Assembly (NCBI RefSeq): GCF_009709615.1
Contig: NZ_WJYA01000004.1
Span: 558,001 to 622,000 of the forward strand
Reading direction: 5' to 3'
DNA from: Winogradskyella ouciana
Lineage (GTDB): Bacteria > Bacteroidota > Bacteroidia > Flavobacteriales > Flavobacteriaceae
DNA: 64,000 bases
The notes under the pieces are model-generated. The model was not told where the DNA came from, searched no databases, and was given only the letters and a program-made list of their open reading frames with translations. Every line of letters starts with the position of its first letter. Within the stretch, counting starts at the first letter, position 1. Position numbers and translations under genes: made by a program. Shown piece by piece: positions 1 to 7,518 of this stretch.

Positions 1-1281
1 TCTTACTGTATATGGACAATCTTCTGGCACCATACCTTTTAATGCACGTTGTGCTAGGTTACCATGACCTACTTCTCTACGCGATGTTCCACGGATTGGC
101 CTTGCTTCACCAGTTGAAAACGGTGGGAAGTTATAATGTAAATAGAAACGCTCTTCACCTTCAAATGATGGCATATCTATTTGGTTTGCTTCTCTAGATG
201 TTCCTAAAGTTACGGTTGCTAACGCCTGAGTTTCACCTCTAGTGAAAATCGCAGAACCGTGTGTTGATGGTAAATAATCTACCTCGCACCATATTGGTCT
301 GATTTCAGTGGTTTGACGACCATCCAAACGTAATCCTTCGTTTAAGGTTAAATCTCTAATCGCTATTTTCTGTGCTTTAGCAACATACTTGTGAATGAGC
401 TTTCCTAAATCATCTTGCTCTTCTTCAGAGAACGAGTTGAAAACCTCTTCTTTAATTTCAGAAAATGCTGCACCTCTTTCGTGCTTTGCAGAACCTGCTT
501 TTGCAATGGCATACGTTTTATCGTAAACCATGTCATGGATTTTCTTTTCTAATTCTTCATCTTCGCGCTCTGGCTCGTATTCACGTACTTCTTTTTTACC
601 AACAGCTTCTGCTAATCTTACTTGAGCAGCACACTGTTCTTTAATAGCTTCATGTGCAAACTTAATTGCGTCTGCCATTTCTTCTTCAGAAATCTCATCC
701 ATTTCACCTTCAACCATCATCACTGAATCTGCTGAAGCACCAATCATCATGTCAATATCAGACTCTAATAATTGTGAACGTGTTGGATTGATGATAAATT
801 CTCCATTGATACGACCAACTCTAGCTTCAGAAATTGGACATTCAAATGGAAAATCCGATAATTGAATTGCAGCAGAAGCAGCTAAACCTGCCATAGCATC
901 TGGCATAACGTCATCGTCATGAGACATTAACTGAATCATAACCTGTGTTTCTGCATGATAATCTTTTGGAAATAATGGACGCAATACACGGTCCACTAAA
1001 CGCATGGTTAATACTTCACCATCACTTGGTCTAGCTTCTCTTTTAAAGAAACCTCCTGGATAACGACCAGCAGCTGCAAACTTTTCTCTATAATCTACTG
1101 TTAATGGCAAGAAATCAACATCCGCCTGATGATAGTTAGAAACTACCGTACATAATAGCATACATTTTCCTGATTGCACCACAACGCTACCATGAGCCTG
1201 TTTTGCTAATTTTCCGGTTTCGATAGAAATTTCTCTACCATCACCTAGGTCTATGACCTCTTTGTAAGTTTTTGGAATCAT
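1..1281 (-). CDS. pnp: Polyribonucleotide nucleotidyltransferase (PNPase), N-terminal part, cut by window edge
   Basis: The minus-strand frame is open from an ATG at 1281 to the left edge: 427 codons beginning [15 protein letters not shown] and still open in a second RNase PH-like core ([17 protein letters not shown] near the edge). PNPase is a phosphate-dependent 3'-5' exoribonuclease that degrades mRNA in the cytoplasm. The visible part holds the first RNase PH domain ([25 protein letters not shown]), the linker helices and the start of the second PH domain. The KH and S1 RNA-binding domains expected at the C-terminus lie outside the window. rpsO lies upstream on the same strand, the usual rpsO-pnp order, but a terminator separates the two here. 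The leader carries a strong hairpin at 1297-1324 (see findings). Confidence 0.97.
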   Translation of the reverse strand, partial: MIPKTYKEVIDLGDGREISIETGKLAKQAHGSVVVQSGKCMLLCTVVSNYHQADVDFLPLTVDYREKFAAAGRYPGGFFKREARPSDGEVLTMRLVDRVLRPLFPKDYHAETQVMIQLMSHDDDVMPDAMAGLAASAAIQLSDFPFECPISEARVGRINGEFIINPTRSQLLESDIDMMIGASADSVMMVEGEMDEISEEEMADAIKFAHEAIKEQCAAQVRLAEAVGKKEVREYEPEREDEELEKKIHDMVYDKTYAIAKAGSAKHERGAAFSEIKEEVFNSFSEEEQDDLGKLIHKYVAKAQKIAIRDLTLNEGLRLDGRQTTEIRPIWCEVDYLPSTHGSAIFTRGETQALATVTLGTSREANQIDMPSFEGEERFYLHYNFPPFSTGEARPIRGTSRREVGHGNLAQRALKGMVPEDCPYTVR

Positions 1282-1296
1282 AATTTTTTAATTCGG

Positions 1297-1324
1297 GTAC
1301 TGATATGCCGAGCATGATCAGTAC
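1297..1324 (-). promoter_or_regulatory. Stem-loop in the 5' leader of pnp
   Basis: An inverted repeat of about 12 base pairs (GTACTGATATGC pairing with GCAT-G-ATCAGTAC, one bulged G, 3-nt loop) starts 15 bases upstream of the pnp start codon. In enterobacteria pnp controls its own mRNA through a leader stem cut by RNase III. A similar role here is inference only. Confidence 0.5.
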
Positions 1325-1431
1325 TGTTAAACAATGGTCGTTGTGTTGTTGTGTAGTAGTTGTGTGACCAATGAAAAACCGTGTAAGCTTCTTCAATTCG
1401 AATTTTAGACGCTTTCGACTGCGTTATATAT

Positions 1432-1458
1432 AAATAAAAACCACGCTTTAAGGCGTGG
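1432..1458 (-). terminator. Intrinsic terminator of rpsO
   Basis: The stem CCACGC/GCGTGG (1441-1446 with 1453-1458) is followed on the minus strand by a run of T (1436-1440). It sits 14 bases after the rpsO stop codon and before pnp, so pnp probably has its own promoter or depends on readthrough. Confidence 0.8.
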
Positions 1459-1472
1459 TCTTTATATTGAGA

Positions 1473-1742
1473 TTATTTTCTTAATCCTAATTCTTTTACT
1501 ATTGCACGATACCTTAAGATATCTTTCTTAGTTAAATAGTCTAGTAAAGCACGACGCTTACCTACTAATTTTACTAATGAACGCTCAGTGTTGTAATCCT
1601 TGCGATTGTTTTTTAAGTGCTTTGTTAAATGGTCGATTCTTGCGGTAAATAATGCAATTTGCCCTTCTGCAGAACCTGTGTCCTTTTCGTTCTTTCCGTG
1701 TTTTTTGAAAAGTTTCTCTTTTGCTTTCTGATCTAAATACAT
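1473..1742 (-). CDS. rpsO: 30S ribosomal protein S15
   Basis: This 89-residue protein matches the normal S15 length. It binds 16S rRNA in the small-subunit platform and forms bridge B4 with the large subunit. The conserved S15 signature is visible: DTGSAEGQIALFTARI, then LTKHLKNNRKDY and RSLVKLVGKRRALLDYL. It is translated from ATG at 1742, about 50 bases downstream of a perfect TAnnTTTG box (1798-1805). A hairpin terminator follows the stop, and pnp comes next on the same strand. Confidence 0.98.
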   Translation of the reverse strand: MYLDQKAKEKLFKKHGKNEKDTGSAEGQIALFTARIDHLTKHLKNNRKDYNTERSLVKLVGKRRALLDYLTKKDILRYRAIVKELGLRK

Positions 1743-1797
1743 ACTAATATTATTGTAAATGATTTTTATGTACTATGAAAGATTTTCTTTCAAGCGG

Positions 1798-1805
1798 CAA
1801 ATATA
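1798..1805 (-). promoter_or_regulatory. Bacteroidota -7 box for rpsO
   Basis: The minus strand reads TATATTTG, an exact match to TAnnTTTG, about 55 bases upstream of the rpsO start. Confidence 0.55.
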
Positions 1806-1921
1806 GGACTTTTTTTGCGTTTTGTGGTTTTTTTCGTAACTTTTAGTCTATATTAAAATATTTTGATAGCCTCCCTTCCCTAATTGAGAGCTTTTACCTA
1901 TTAATCCTGTAAATAAAAAGG

Positions 1922-3031
1922 ATGAAAGCAGTAGACTCTAGTCGGAATTTTTCTAACGCACACGATGTATTAGACCGCGTTTTTAACAATACTTATAATG
2001 GCATTGCAATTGTAAATCTAGATGGTAATTGGCTAAAGGTTAATCAAAGTGTGTGCGACCTATTGGGTTATACAAGATGGGAGCTCTTTAATATGGATAT
2101 CCATAACATCATTTATGCTGAAGATCTTGGTGTACATGAAGAGAAGTACGAAAAGCTTATTACGGGTAAAATTGATAAGTACCGCGTTAAACAGCGCTAC
2201 TTTCATAAGAACGGTTCCATATTATGGGTGTTAATTTATGTGTCCTTGGTATATTTTAAAGAAGGTAAACCATATATGATATGGCAGTTTAATGATGTTA
2301 CTAACCGCCAAAAAAACCAAGATAAACTTAAAGCAATGCTCAATGTTGTGCAAGAACAAAATGAGCGGTTAACAGCTTTTGCAAACATTGTGACACATAA
2401 TTTAAGATCACATGCAGGAAATTTATCCTCGATAACTGAATTTTTAGAAGAAGACTTTAGCAATCAAAAGGATAATGAACACCTTGTTATGCTGAAAAAA
2501 GCTGTAGATAATCTAGAAGAAACAGTATCTCACCTTACAGAAGTAGCTAAAATCAGGGAAATTGAACCTTCAAAATTAGAATCTCTTAATTTATACGATT
2601 ATGTAGAAAAGGCCATGTATAATATAATTGCTATGGCTCAAAATGCCTATGCTATAATTTATAATGAAGTTGATGAGGGTCACTTTGTAAAAGGTGTCCC
2701 TGCCTATTTAGATAGTATTGTGCTTAACTTTTTGACCAATGCCATAAAATATAAATCAGAAGAAAGAACTCCTATTATTGAGCTAACCTCTATAGTTGAG
2801 GACGATTTTATCGTTTTTAAGATTAAAGACAATGGTTTGGGAATAGATATGGAGAAGTATGGTGATAAGCTTTTTCAAATGTATAAGACGTTTCATTACA
2901 ATGAAGATGCCATAGGCATTGGTCTTTTTATTACCAAAAACCATATTGAATCACTTGGAGGTAAAGTAGAGGTGAATAGTGAAGTAGGTGTGGGTACTGA
3001 ATTCTCAATTTTTTTGAGAAATGCATTATAG
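1922..3031 (+). CDS. PAS-domain sensor histidine kinase (first of a tandem pair)
   Basis: This 369-residue soluble histidine kinase has no membrane segment. Domains in order are an N-terminal PAS fold (about 17-130; GIAIVNLDGNWLKVN, then PAC-like RYFHKNGSILWVLI), a short coiled linker, a phosphoacceptor helix with the H-box VTHNLRSHAGNL (His159), and a HATPase domain with an N-box (LNFLTNAIKYK), G1 (IKDNGLGID) and G2 (GIGLFITKNHIE). The HNLRS type of H-box is frequent in Bacteroidota kinases. No receiver domain or response regulator gene lies next to it, so its partner is unknown. The next gene is a close paralogue in the same direction. The PAS domain would sense a cytoplasmic signal that I cannot identify. 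Confidence 0.9.
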   Translation: MKAVDSSRNFSNAHDVLDRVFNNTYNGIAIVNLDGNWLKVNQSVCDLLGYTRWELFNMDIHNIIYAEDLGVHEEKYEKLITGKIDKYRVKQRYFHKNGSILWVLIYVSLVYFKEGKPYMIWQFNDVTNRQKNQDKLKAMLNVVQEQNERLTAFANIVTHNLRSHAGNLSSITEFLEEDFSNQKDNEHLVMLKKAVDNLEETVSHLTEVAKIREIEPSKLESLNLYDYVEKAMYNIIAMAQNAYAIIYNEVDEGHFVKGVPAYLDSIVLNFLTNAIKYKSEERTPIIELTSIVEDDFIVFKIKDNGLGIDMEKYGDKLFQMYKTFHYNEDAIGIGLFITKNHIESLGGKVEVNSEVGVGTEFSIFLRNAL

Positions 3032-3216
3032 GTATTTGAGTACATCTTTAAATCAATAGAGTTATTTCCCAGAAAATCTTAGAGCTATTTTTATTAATAG
3101 TAAAATTTGCCCTAAGATATTTTTTTACAACGTGTTTCATTTAGCATTTATTTATTTTAATTAGAAGTTGTTCTTTGATTTATATTATTCATGCTTTTAA
3201 ATAGCCCTATATAGCA

Positions 3217-4314
3217 ATGCCAGAAAATTTACATAAAGTAAAACAGGAGATTTATAAAAACATTTTTAAATACGCCAATGGTGGTATTGCCATTGTTGGT
3301 CTCAACGGAAATTGGATCAAGGTAAATGATAGCATTGTCAATTTTCTGGGATATTCAAAAGAAGAGCTTTATGAGATAAATTTTCAGAAAATAACGCATA
3401 GGGATGATTTAAATTTAGACCTTGGTTTAATGGATCAATTGCTTAAAGGAGAAATTGATAATTATCAGATTGAAAAACGCTACTTTCATAAAAAGGGACA
3501 TATTATATGGGCGCTACTATCAGTTTCATTAGTGCGTAATATAGATGGTACGCCTTTATATTTTATTTCTCAACTAACTGATATTTCATCCCAAAAGTCA
3601 TCTTCTTGGCATTTGCAATTTTTAATGAATGTAATCAAAGGTCAAAATGAAAAATTAAAAGACTTTGCCCATATTGCTACTCACGATCTTAGAACACATA
3701 TAGGTAACCTCAATTCAATTACAGAATTTTTGGAAGAAGAACTGCCAGATATTGTAAAAAGTGAGAATTACCAAATGTTACACGAGTCTATAAGTAACTT
3801 AAATGAAAATCTAAAAAATCTCACTAAAATTCAAGTAGATAAGCCAAAAAAATTCAATGCCTTGGCAAAATTGTCTTTATACAATTATGTGAAAAATGCA
3901 ATGTATAATATAAGTTCTATTGCAAAAAAAGAGAATTGTCAAATTATCAATAACGTAAAACAAGATATTTATATTTTCGGAATTGAAGCCTATCTAGATA
4001 GTATCGTATTAAATTTTTTAACTAATGCAATAAAATACAGAACAGAACATCAGCCACCAATAATTGAACTTACTACTTCAGAAAAAAATGAATATATAGT
4101 TTTGCATATTAAAGATAACGGTAAAGGTATAAATCTCGAAGAAAACAAGGCTAGATTATTTACGCTCAACGGTACGTTTCATAATCACCAAGACTCGAGA
4201 GGAGTGGGACTTTATATCACAAAAAACCATATTGAAAGTATTGGAGGAAAAATTGAGGTAGAAAGTCAAGTAGGCAAAGGTACTTGTTTCTCAGTTTATT
4301 TTCTTAAGGCTTAA
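3217..4314 (+). CDS. PAS-domain sensor histidine kinase (second of a tandem pair)
   Basis: This 365-residue paralogue of the preceding kinase has the same layout: PAS (GGIAIVGLNGNWIKVN, RYFHKKGHIIWAL), an H-box ATHDLRTHIGNL (His156), an N-box (LNFLTNAIKYR), G1 (IKDNGKGIN) and G2 (GVGLYITKNHIE). It is soluble, with no transmembrane segment. The ATP-lid region differs (ARLFTLNGTFHNHQ against DKLFQMYKTFHYNE), as does the residue after the phosphoacceptor His (D here, N in the neighbour), so the two copies may differ in catalysis. The 185-base spacer allows separate control. No response regulator is adjacent. Tandem gene duplication is the simplest origin. Confidence 0.9.
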   Translation: MPENLHKVKQEIYKNIFKYANGGIAIVGLNGNWIKVNDSIVNFLGYSKEELYEINFQKITHRDDLNLDLGLMDQLLKGEIDNYQIEKRYFHKKGHIIWALLSVSLVRNIDGTPLYFISQLTDISSQKSSSWHLQFLMNVIKGQNEKLKDFAHIATHDLRTHIGNLNSITEFLEEELPDIVKSENYQMLHESISNLNENLKNLTKIQVDKPKKFNALAKLSLYNYVKNAMYNISSIAKKENCQIINNVKQDIYIFGIEAYLDSIVLNFLTNAIKYRTEHQPPIIELTTSEKNEYIVLHIKDNGKGINLEENKARLFTLNGTFHNHQDSRGVGLYITKNHIESIGGKIEVESQVGKGTCFSVYFLKA

Positions 4315-4372
4315 TTTAAACCTTTTTTAATTATAGTAGTCTTAACACTATATTAACAATAAAAAAGTAATC

Positions 4373-5215
4373 ATGAAGAATTTTAATGCGCTAAAAAAAG
4401 TAGTCTTAGGCCTTATGGTTTTGGGCTTAACATTTACATCTTGTAGTAAAGATGAAACTACAGAAACAGAAAACCAAGTTCAAGACACTTCAGAAGTTCA
4501 GCGCTCAGCCGAAATAGACCAAATTGATAATGTTTTAGGTGATCTTGTAATCGATGCTTATGAAGGTCAAGAATTAAGCGAAACAGGCAGAACTACATAC
4601 AACGGAGATATTCCCGACTGTGTAACAATTACAGTGGTTGTACAACAAAACTACAGACAGGTAACTTTAGATTTTGGTACTGAAGGATGTTTGGTTAGAG
4701 GTCATTTACTTAAAGGACAAATTATCTTTGATTATACAAGAGATCCTGAGGCCCAACAAATTGCTATCAACTACAATTTGGTAGATTTTTATTTCGATGC
4801 TAAAAACATTATTGCCAGTCGTTCTATCTTAAAAGAGTTATCTAATGATAATGGAAACCCTCAATTTACGCACGATTTAAGTATTACAGTGATTTGGCCA
4901 AATGGCTTACAGGCGTCTAGAGAAGGTACAAGAATAAGAGAATGGATAGAAGGTTTTGGAAGCGGAGTGTTTAGTGACAATGTTTTTGAAATTACTGGTG
5001 ATTGGGAAGCAACTTTCGTTAATGGAAACACACATACCTACGAGGTTATAGTACCATTACGTAGAGAGGTTATCTGCTACTATTTTGTTAGTGGTTCTTT
5101 TGATGTGCAGCGAACCAACTTTGGAGGCGTTTTTGATTTTGGTGATGGAGATTGCGATAACCAAGCGACATTTACCTTTAACAACGGTACGGAAATCCCT
5201 ATTACTTTAAATTAA
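4373..5215 (+). CDS. Hypothetical lipoprotein
   Basis: This 280-residue protein starts with a lipoprotein signal peptide (KKVVLGLMVLGL, lipobox FTSC, Cys24), followed by the acidic low-complexity linker usual for flavobacterial lipoproteins (SKDETTETENQ). The body is rich in beta-prone sequence and has three well-spaced cysteines in the pattern seen in secreted beta-sandwich proteins (DCVTITVVV, TEGCLVRGH, GDCDNQATF). I recognise no catalytic motif. Similar proteins of unknown function occur in flavobacteria. It follows the kinase pair by 58 bases and ends at a strong bidirectional terminator shared with accD. It could be part of the same transcript as the second kinase. Confidence 0.75.
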   Translation: MKNFNALKKVVLGLMVLGLTFTSCSKDETTETENQVQDTSEVQRSAEIDQIDNVLGDLVIDAYEGQELSETGRTTYNGDIPDCVTITVVVQQNYRQVTLDFGTEGCLVRGHLLKGQIIFDYTRDPEAQQIAINYNLVDFYFDAKNIIASRSILKELSNDNGNPQFTHDLSITVIWPNGLQASREGTRIREWIEGFGSGVFSDNVFEITGDWEATFVNGNTHTYEVIVPLRREVICYYFVSGSFDVQRTNFGGVFDFGDGDCDNQATFTFNNGTEIPITLN

Positions 5216-5240
5216 TTTTTTGGTTTAGAGTTAATTGGAT

Positions 5241-5272
5241 AAAAAAAGCGAGCCATTTGGCTCGCTTTTTTT
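5241..5272. terminator. Bidirectional intrinsic terminator between the lipoprotein gene and accD
   Basis: The 9-bp stem AGCGAGCCA/TGGCTCGCT (5247-5266, 2-nt loop) has an A run before it and a T run after it, so it can end transcription from both converging genes. Confidence 0.85.
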
Positions 5273-6128
5273 ATGCTCTTATTGGTTGATTCTTTATTAA
5301 ATCTATATAGAGATTAATTTTTTTCTTTAAGTCCTTTCTGTGTGTTATAAAATCTAAGAAACCATGCTCTAACAAAAACTCTGAAGTTTGAAAACCTTCT
5401 GGTAATTCTTGGCCTGTCGTATCTCTTACAACTCTTGGGCCAGCAAAACCGATTAGTGCACCTGGCTCAGAAATATTAATATCTCCTAGCATAGCGAATG
5501 ATGCAGTCGTTCCACCAGTAGTTGGATCGGTACACAATGAGATATATGGAATTTTAGCATCTGCCAATTGCGCGAGTTTTACGGAAGTTTTTGCCAATTG
5601 CATTAATGATAAAGCTGCTTCCATCATACGCGCACCACCAGACTTGCTAATAATCATAAATGGCACTTTGTTTTTTAAGGCATAGTCTGCAGCTCTCGCA
5701 ATTTTTTCACCGACAACGCTTCCCATAGATCCTCCGATGAAGGCAAAATCCATGCACGCAATAACTAAATCTTGTCCATTGGACTTGCCAACAGCTGTAC
5801 GTACAGCATCTTTTAGGTTAGTCTTAGCTTGTGCAGCCTTTAAACGCTCAGGATACTTTTTTGTATCAACGAATTTTAGAGGGTCTTTTGATGTAAGGTT
5901 AGCATCTAATTCTTTGAATTTATTATCATCAAAGAGAATTTCGAAATACTCTTTACTACCAATTCTTACATGATAACCATCTTCTGGGCTAACGTAAAAA
6001 TTTTGTTCTAGTTCTTTGGTGTCAATTATTTTTCCTGTTGGAGATTTATACCAAAGCCCTTTGGGAGTATCTTTTTTTTCCTCTGTTGAGGTGTGTATTC
6101 CTTTATCTTTTCTTTTAAACCAAGCCAT
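5271..6128 (-). CDS. accD: Acetyl-CoA carboxylase carboxyltransferase subunit beta, zinc ribbon degenerate
   Basis: AccD works with AccA to transfer CO2 from carboxybiotin to acetyl-CoA, giving malonyl-CoA, the first step of fatty acid synthesis. I place the start at 6128 ([10 protein letters not shown]), the usual N-terminus in flavobacteria; an upstream in-frame ATG at 6155 would add nine unconserved residues. The crotonase-fold core is intact ([62 protein letters not shown]). The N-terminal four-cysteine zinc ribbon of the E. coli enzyme is present in outline but has no cysteine: the region around residues 28-50 reads YKSPTGK and [10 protein letters not shown] where the bacterial norm is CxxC and CPxC. 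Length (285) is normal, so this is a lineage feature and not decay. Confidence 0.95.
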   Translation of the reverse strand: MAWFKRKDKGIHTSTEEKKDTPKGLWYKSPTGKIIDTKELEQNFYVSPEDGYHVRIGSKEYFEILFDDNKFKELDANLTSKDPLKFVDTKKYPERLKAAQAKTNLKDAVRTAVGKSNGQDLVIACMDFAFIGGSMGSVVGEKIARAADYALKNKVPFMIISKSGGARMMEAALSLMQLAKTSVKLAQLADAKIPYISLCTDPTTGGTTASFAMLGDINISEPGALIGFAGPRVVRDTTGQELPEGFQTSEFLLEHGFLDFITHRKDLKKKINLYIDLIKNQPIRA

Positions 6129-6208
6129 ATTGATATACGATTTTGGGTTCATCAATTATAGACAAATTACTTCAGTCTGTAAATTGATGAATTAGTTAGT
6201 TAGGTGGG

Positions 6209-6216
6209 CAAAATTA
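6209..6216 (-). promoter_or_regulatory. Bacteroidota -7 box for accD
   Basis: The minus strand reads TAATTTTG (TAnnTTTG), about 80 bases upstream of the accD start. Confidence 0.4.
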
Positions 6217-6262
6217 CTACTTATTAATTAAACTCAAAAGTTGTAGGTCTATCTAATTTAGC

Positions 6263-6310
6263 ATAAAAAATAAACCTATCAAAACTATAATCTTTAGTAT
6301 TGATAGGTTT
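6263..6310 (-). terminator. Intrinsic terminator of fbaA
   Basis: A 10-bp stem (AAACCTATCA at 6272-6281 with TGATAGGTTT at 6301-6310) is followed on the minus strand by a T-rich tract, just after the fbaA stop. Confidence 0.75.
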
Positions 6311-6330
6311 TAAGAATATTTATTGAACTT

Positions 6331-7398
6331 TTACAGCGTATCTATATTGTTTAAATCTTCAAAAGCTTTTTTAAGTCGCTCAACAAAAGCTTGTTCCCCT
6401 TTACGTAGCCAAACCCTTGGGTCATAATATTTCTTGTTTGGTGAATCTGGTCCATCAGGACTACCGATTTGGGTTTGTAAATAATCTTTGTTATCGTCAA
6501 TGTAATCTCTTACACCACTCAAAAATGCCCATTGCATATCGGTATCGATATTCATTTTAATAACGCCATAGCCAATAGCTTCTCTTATTTCTTCAACACT
6601 AGAGCCCGAGCCACCATGAAATACAAAGTCTATATGATTATGTTCAACATTAAATTTCTCTGAAACGTACTCTTGAGAGTTCTTTAGAATTTTAGGAGTC
6701 AATTTTACATTACCAGGTTTGTAAACACCATGAACGTTTCCAAATGCAGCAGCAACGGTAAACTGATCGCTCACTTTCATTAATTCTTCATAGGCATAGG
6801 CTACTTCTTCAGGTTGCGTGTATAATTTTGATTCATCAACGTCGCTGTTATCAACACCGTCTTCTTCACCACCAGTGATACCTAATTCAATTTCTAAAGT
6901 CATACCCATTTTACTCATACGAGCTAGGTACTCTTTACAAATCTCAATATTTTCTTCTATTGGCTCCTCAGAAAGATCAATCATATGGGAACTATATAAG
7001 GGCTTTCCAGTTTCTTCAAAGTGTTTTTCACTTGCGTCTAATAAACCATCTATCCAAGGCAATAATTTTTTTGCACAGTGATCGGTGTGTAAAATCACAG
7101 GTACTCCATAAGCTTCTGCCATAAGATGTACATGCTTTGCGCCAGCGATGGCACCAGCAATAGCACCTTTTTGGTCTTCATTACCTAATCCTTTACCAGC
7201 ATTAAATTGTGCACCACCATTAGAAAACTGAATAATTACAGGTGCGTTTAACGCTTTAGCAGTTTCTAAAACACCATTTATAGAATTTGAACCTATAACA
7301 TTAACAGCTGGTAAGGCAAAGCCTTTTTCTTTTGCTAACTTAAAAATCTCTTGAACTTCTCTACCTGTTGCAACGCCAGGTTTAATATTGTGACTCAT
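6331..7398 (-). CDS. fbaA: Class II fructose-bisphosphate aldolase
   Basis: This zinc-dependent aldolase of glycolysis and gluconeogenesis interconverts fructose 1,6-bisphosphate with dihydroxyacetone phosphate and glyceraldehyde 3-phosphate. The 355-residue length is that of class IIA (E. coli FbaA-type) enzymes. Visible motifs include the metal-binding and catalytic HTDHCAKK, the acidic stretch LEIELGITGGEEDG, the zinc histidines in FGNVHGVYKPG and VFHGGSGSS, and the phosphate site NIDTDMQWA. It has its own TAnnTTTG box 26 bases upstream and a terminator downstream, so it appears to be a single-gene unit. Confidence 0.97.
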   Translation of the reverse strand: MSHNIKPGVATGREVQEIFKLAKEKGFALPAVNVIGSNSINGVLETAKALNAPVIIQFSNGGAQFNAGKGLGNEDQKGAIAGAIAGAKHVHLMAEAYGVPVILHTDHCAKKLLPWIDGLLDASEKHFEETGKPLYSSHMIDLSEEPIEENIEICKEYLARMSKMGMTLEIELGITGGEEDGVDNSDVDESKLYTQPEEVAYAYEELMKVSDQFTVAAAFGNVHGVYKPGNVKLTPKILKNSQEYVSEKFNVEHNHIDFVFHGGSGSSVEEIREAIGYGVIKMNIDTDMQWAFLSGVRDYIDDNKDYLQTQIGSPDGPDSPNKKYYDPRVWLRKGEQAFVERLKKAFEDLNNIDTL

Positions 7399-7423
7399 AA
7401 TTTTATGATTGAAAAATTAGACT

Positions 7424-7431
7424 CAAAAATA
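7424..7431 (-). promoter_or_regulatory. Bacteroidota -7 box for fbaA
   Basis: The minus strand reads TATTTTTG, with about 20 bases between the expected transcription start and the fbaA ATG. Confidence 0.55.
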
Positions 7432-7518
7432 AGCAATTTTGAATATTTATGAGTTGGTTTTTAGAGATAAATCGGGTATTAAATACCGAAAACGATATAG
7501 TAATATGTTAAGTGTTTT

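Noticed and set aside
1877..2463. Minus-strand and alternative-frame reading frames inside the first histidine kinase
   Set aside because: They are shadows of a well-supported coding frame and have no family features. The same applies to other short overlapping frames in the window.
5271..6128. accD as a degenerate gene because its zinc ligands are missing
   Set aside because: The carboxyltransferase core is fully conserved, the length is normal and the gene is essential. The loss looks like a lineage trait.
7471..7490. Terminator for tamL
   Set aside because: The CGGGTATT/AATACCG hairpin is short and is not followed by a T run on the minus strand, so support is too weak.
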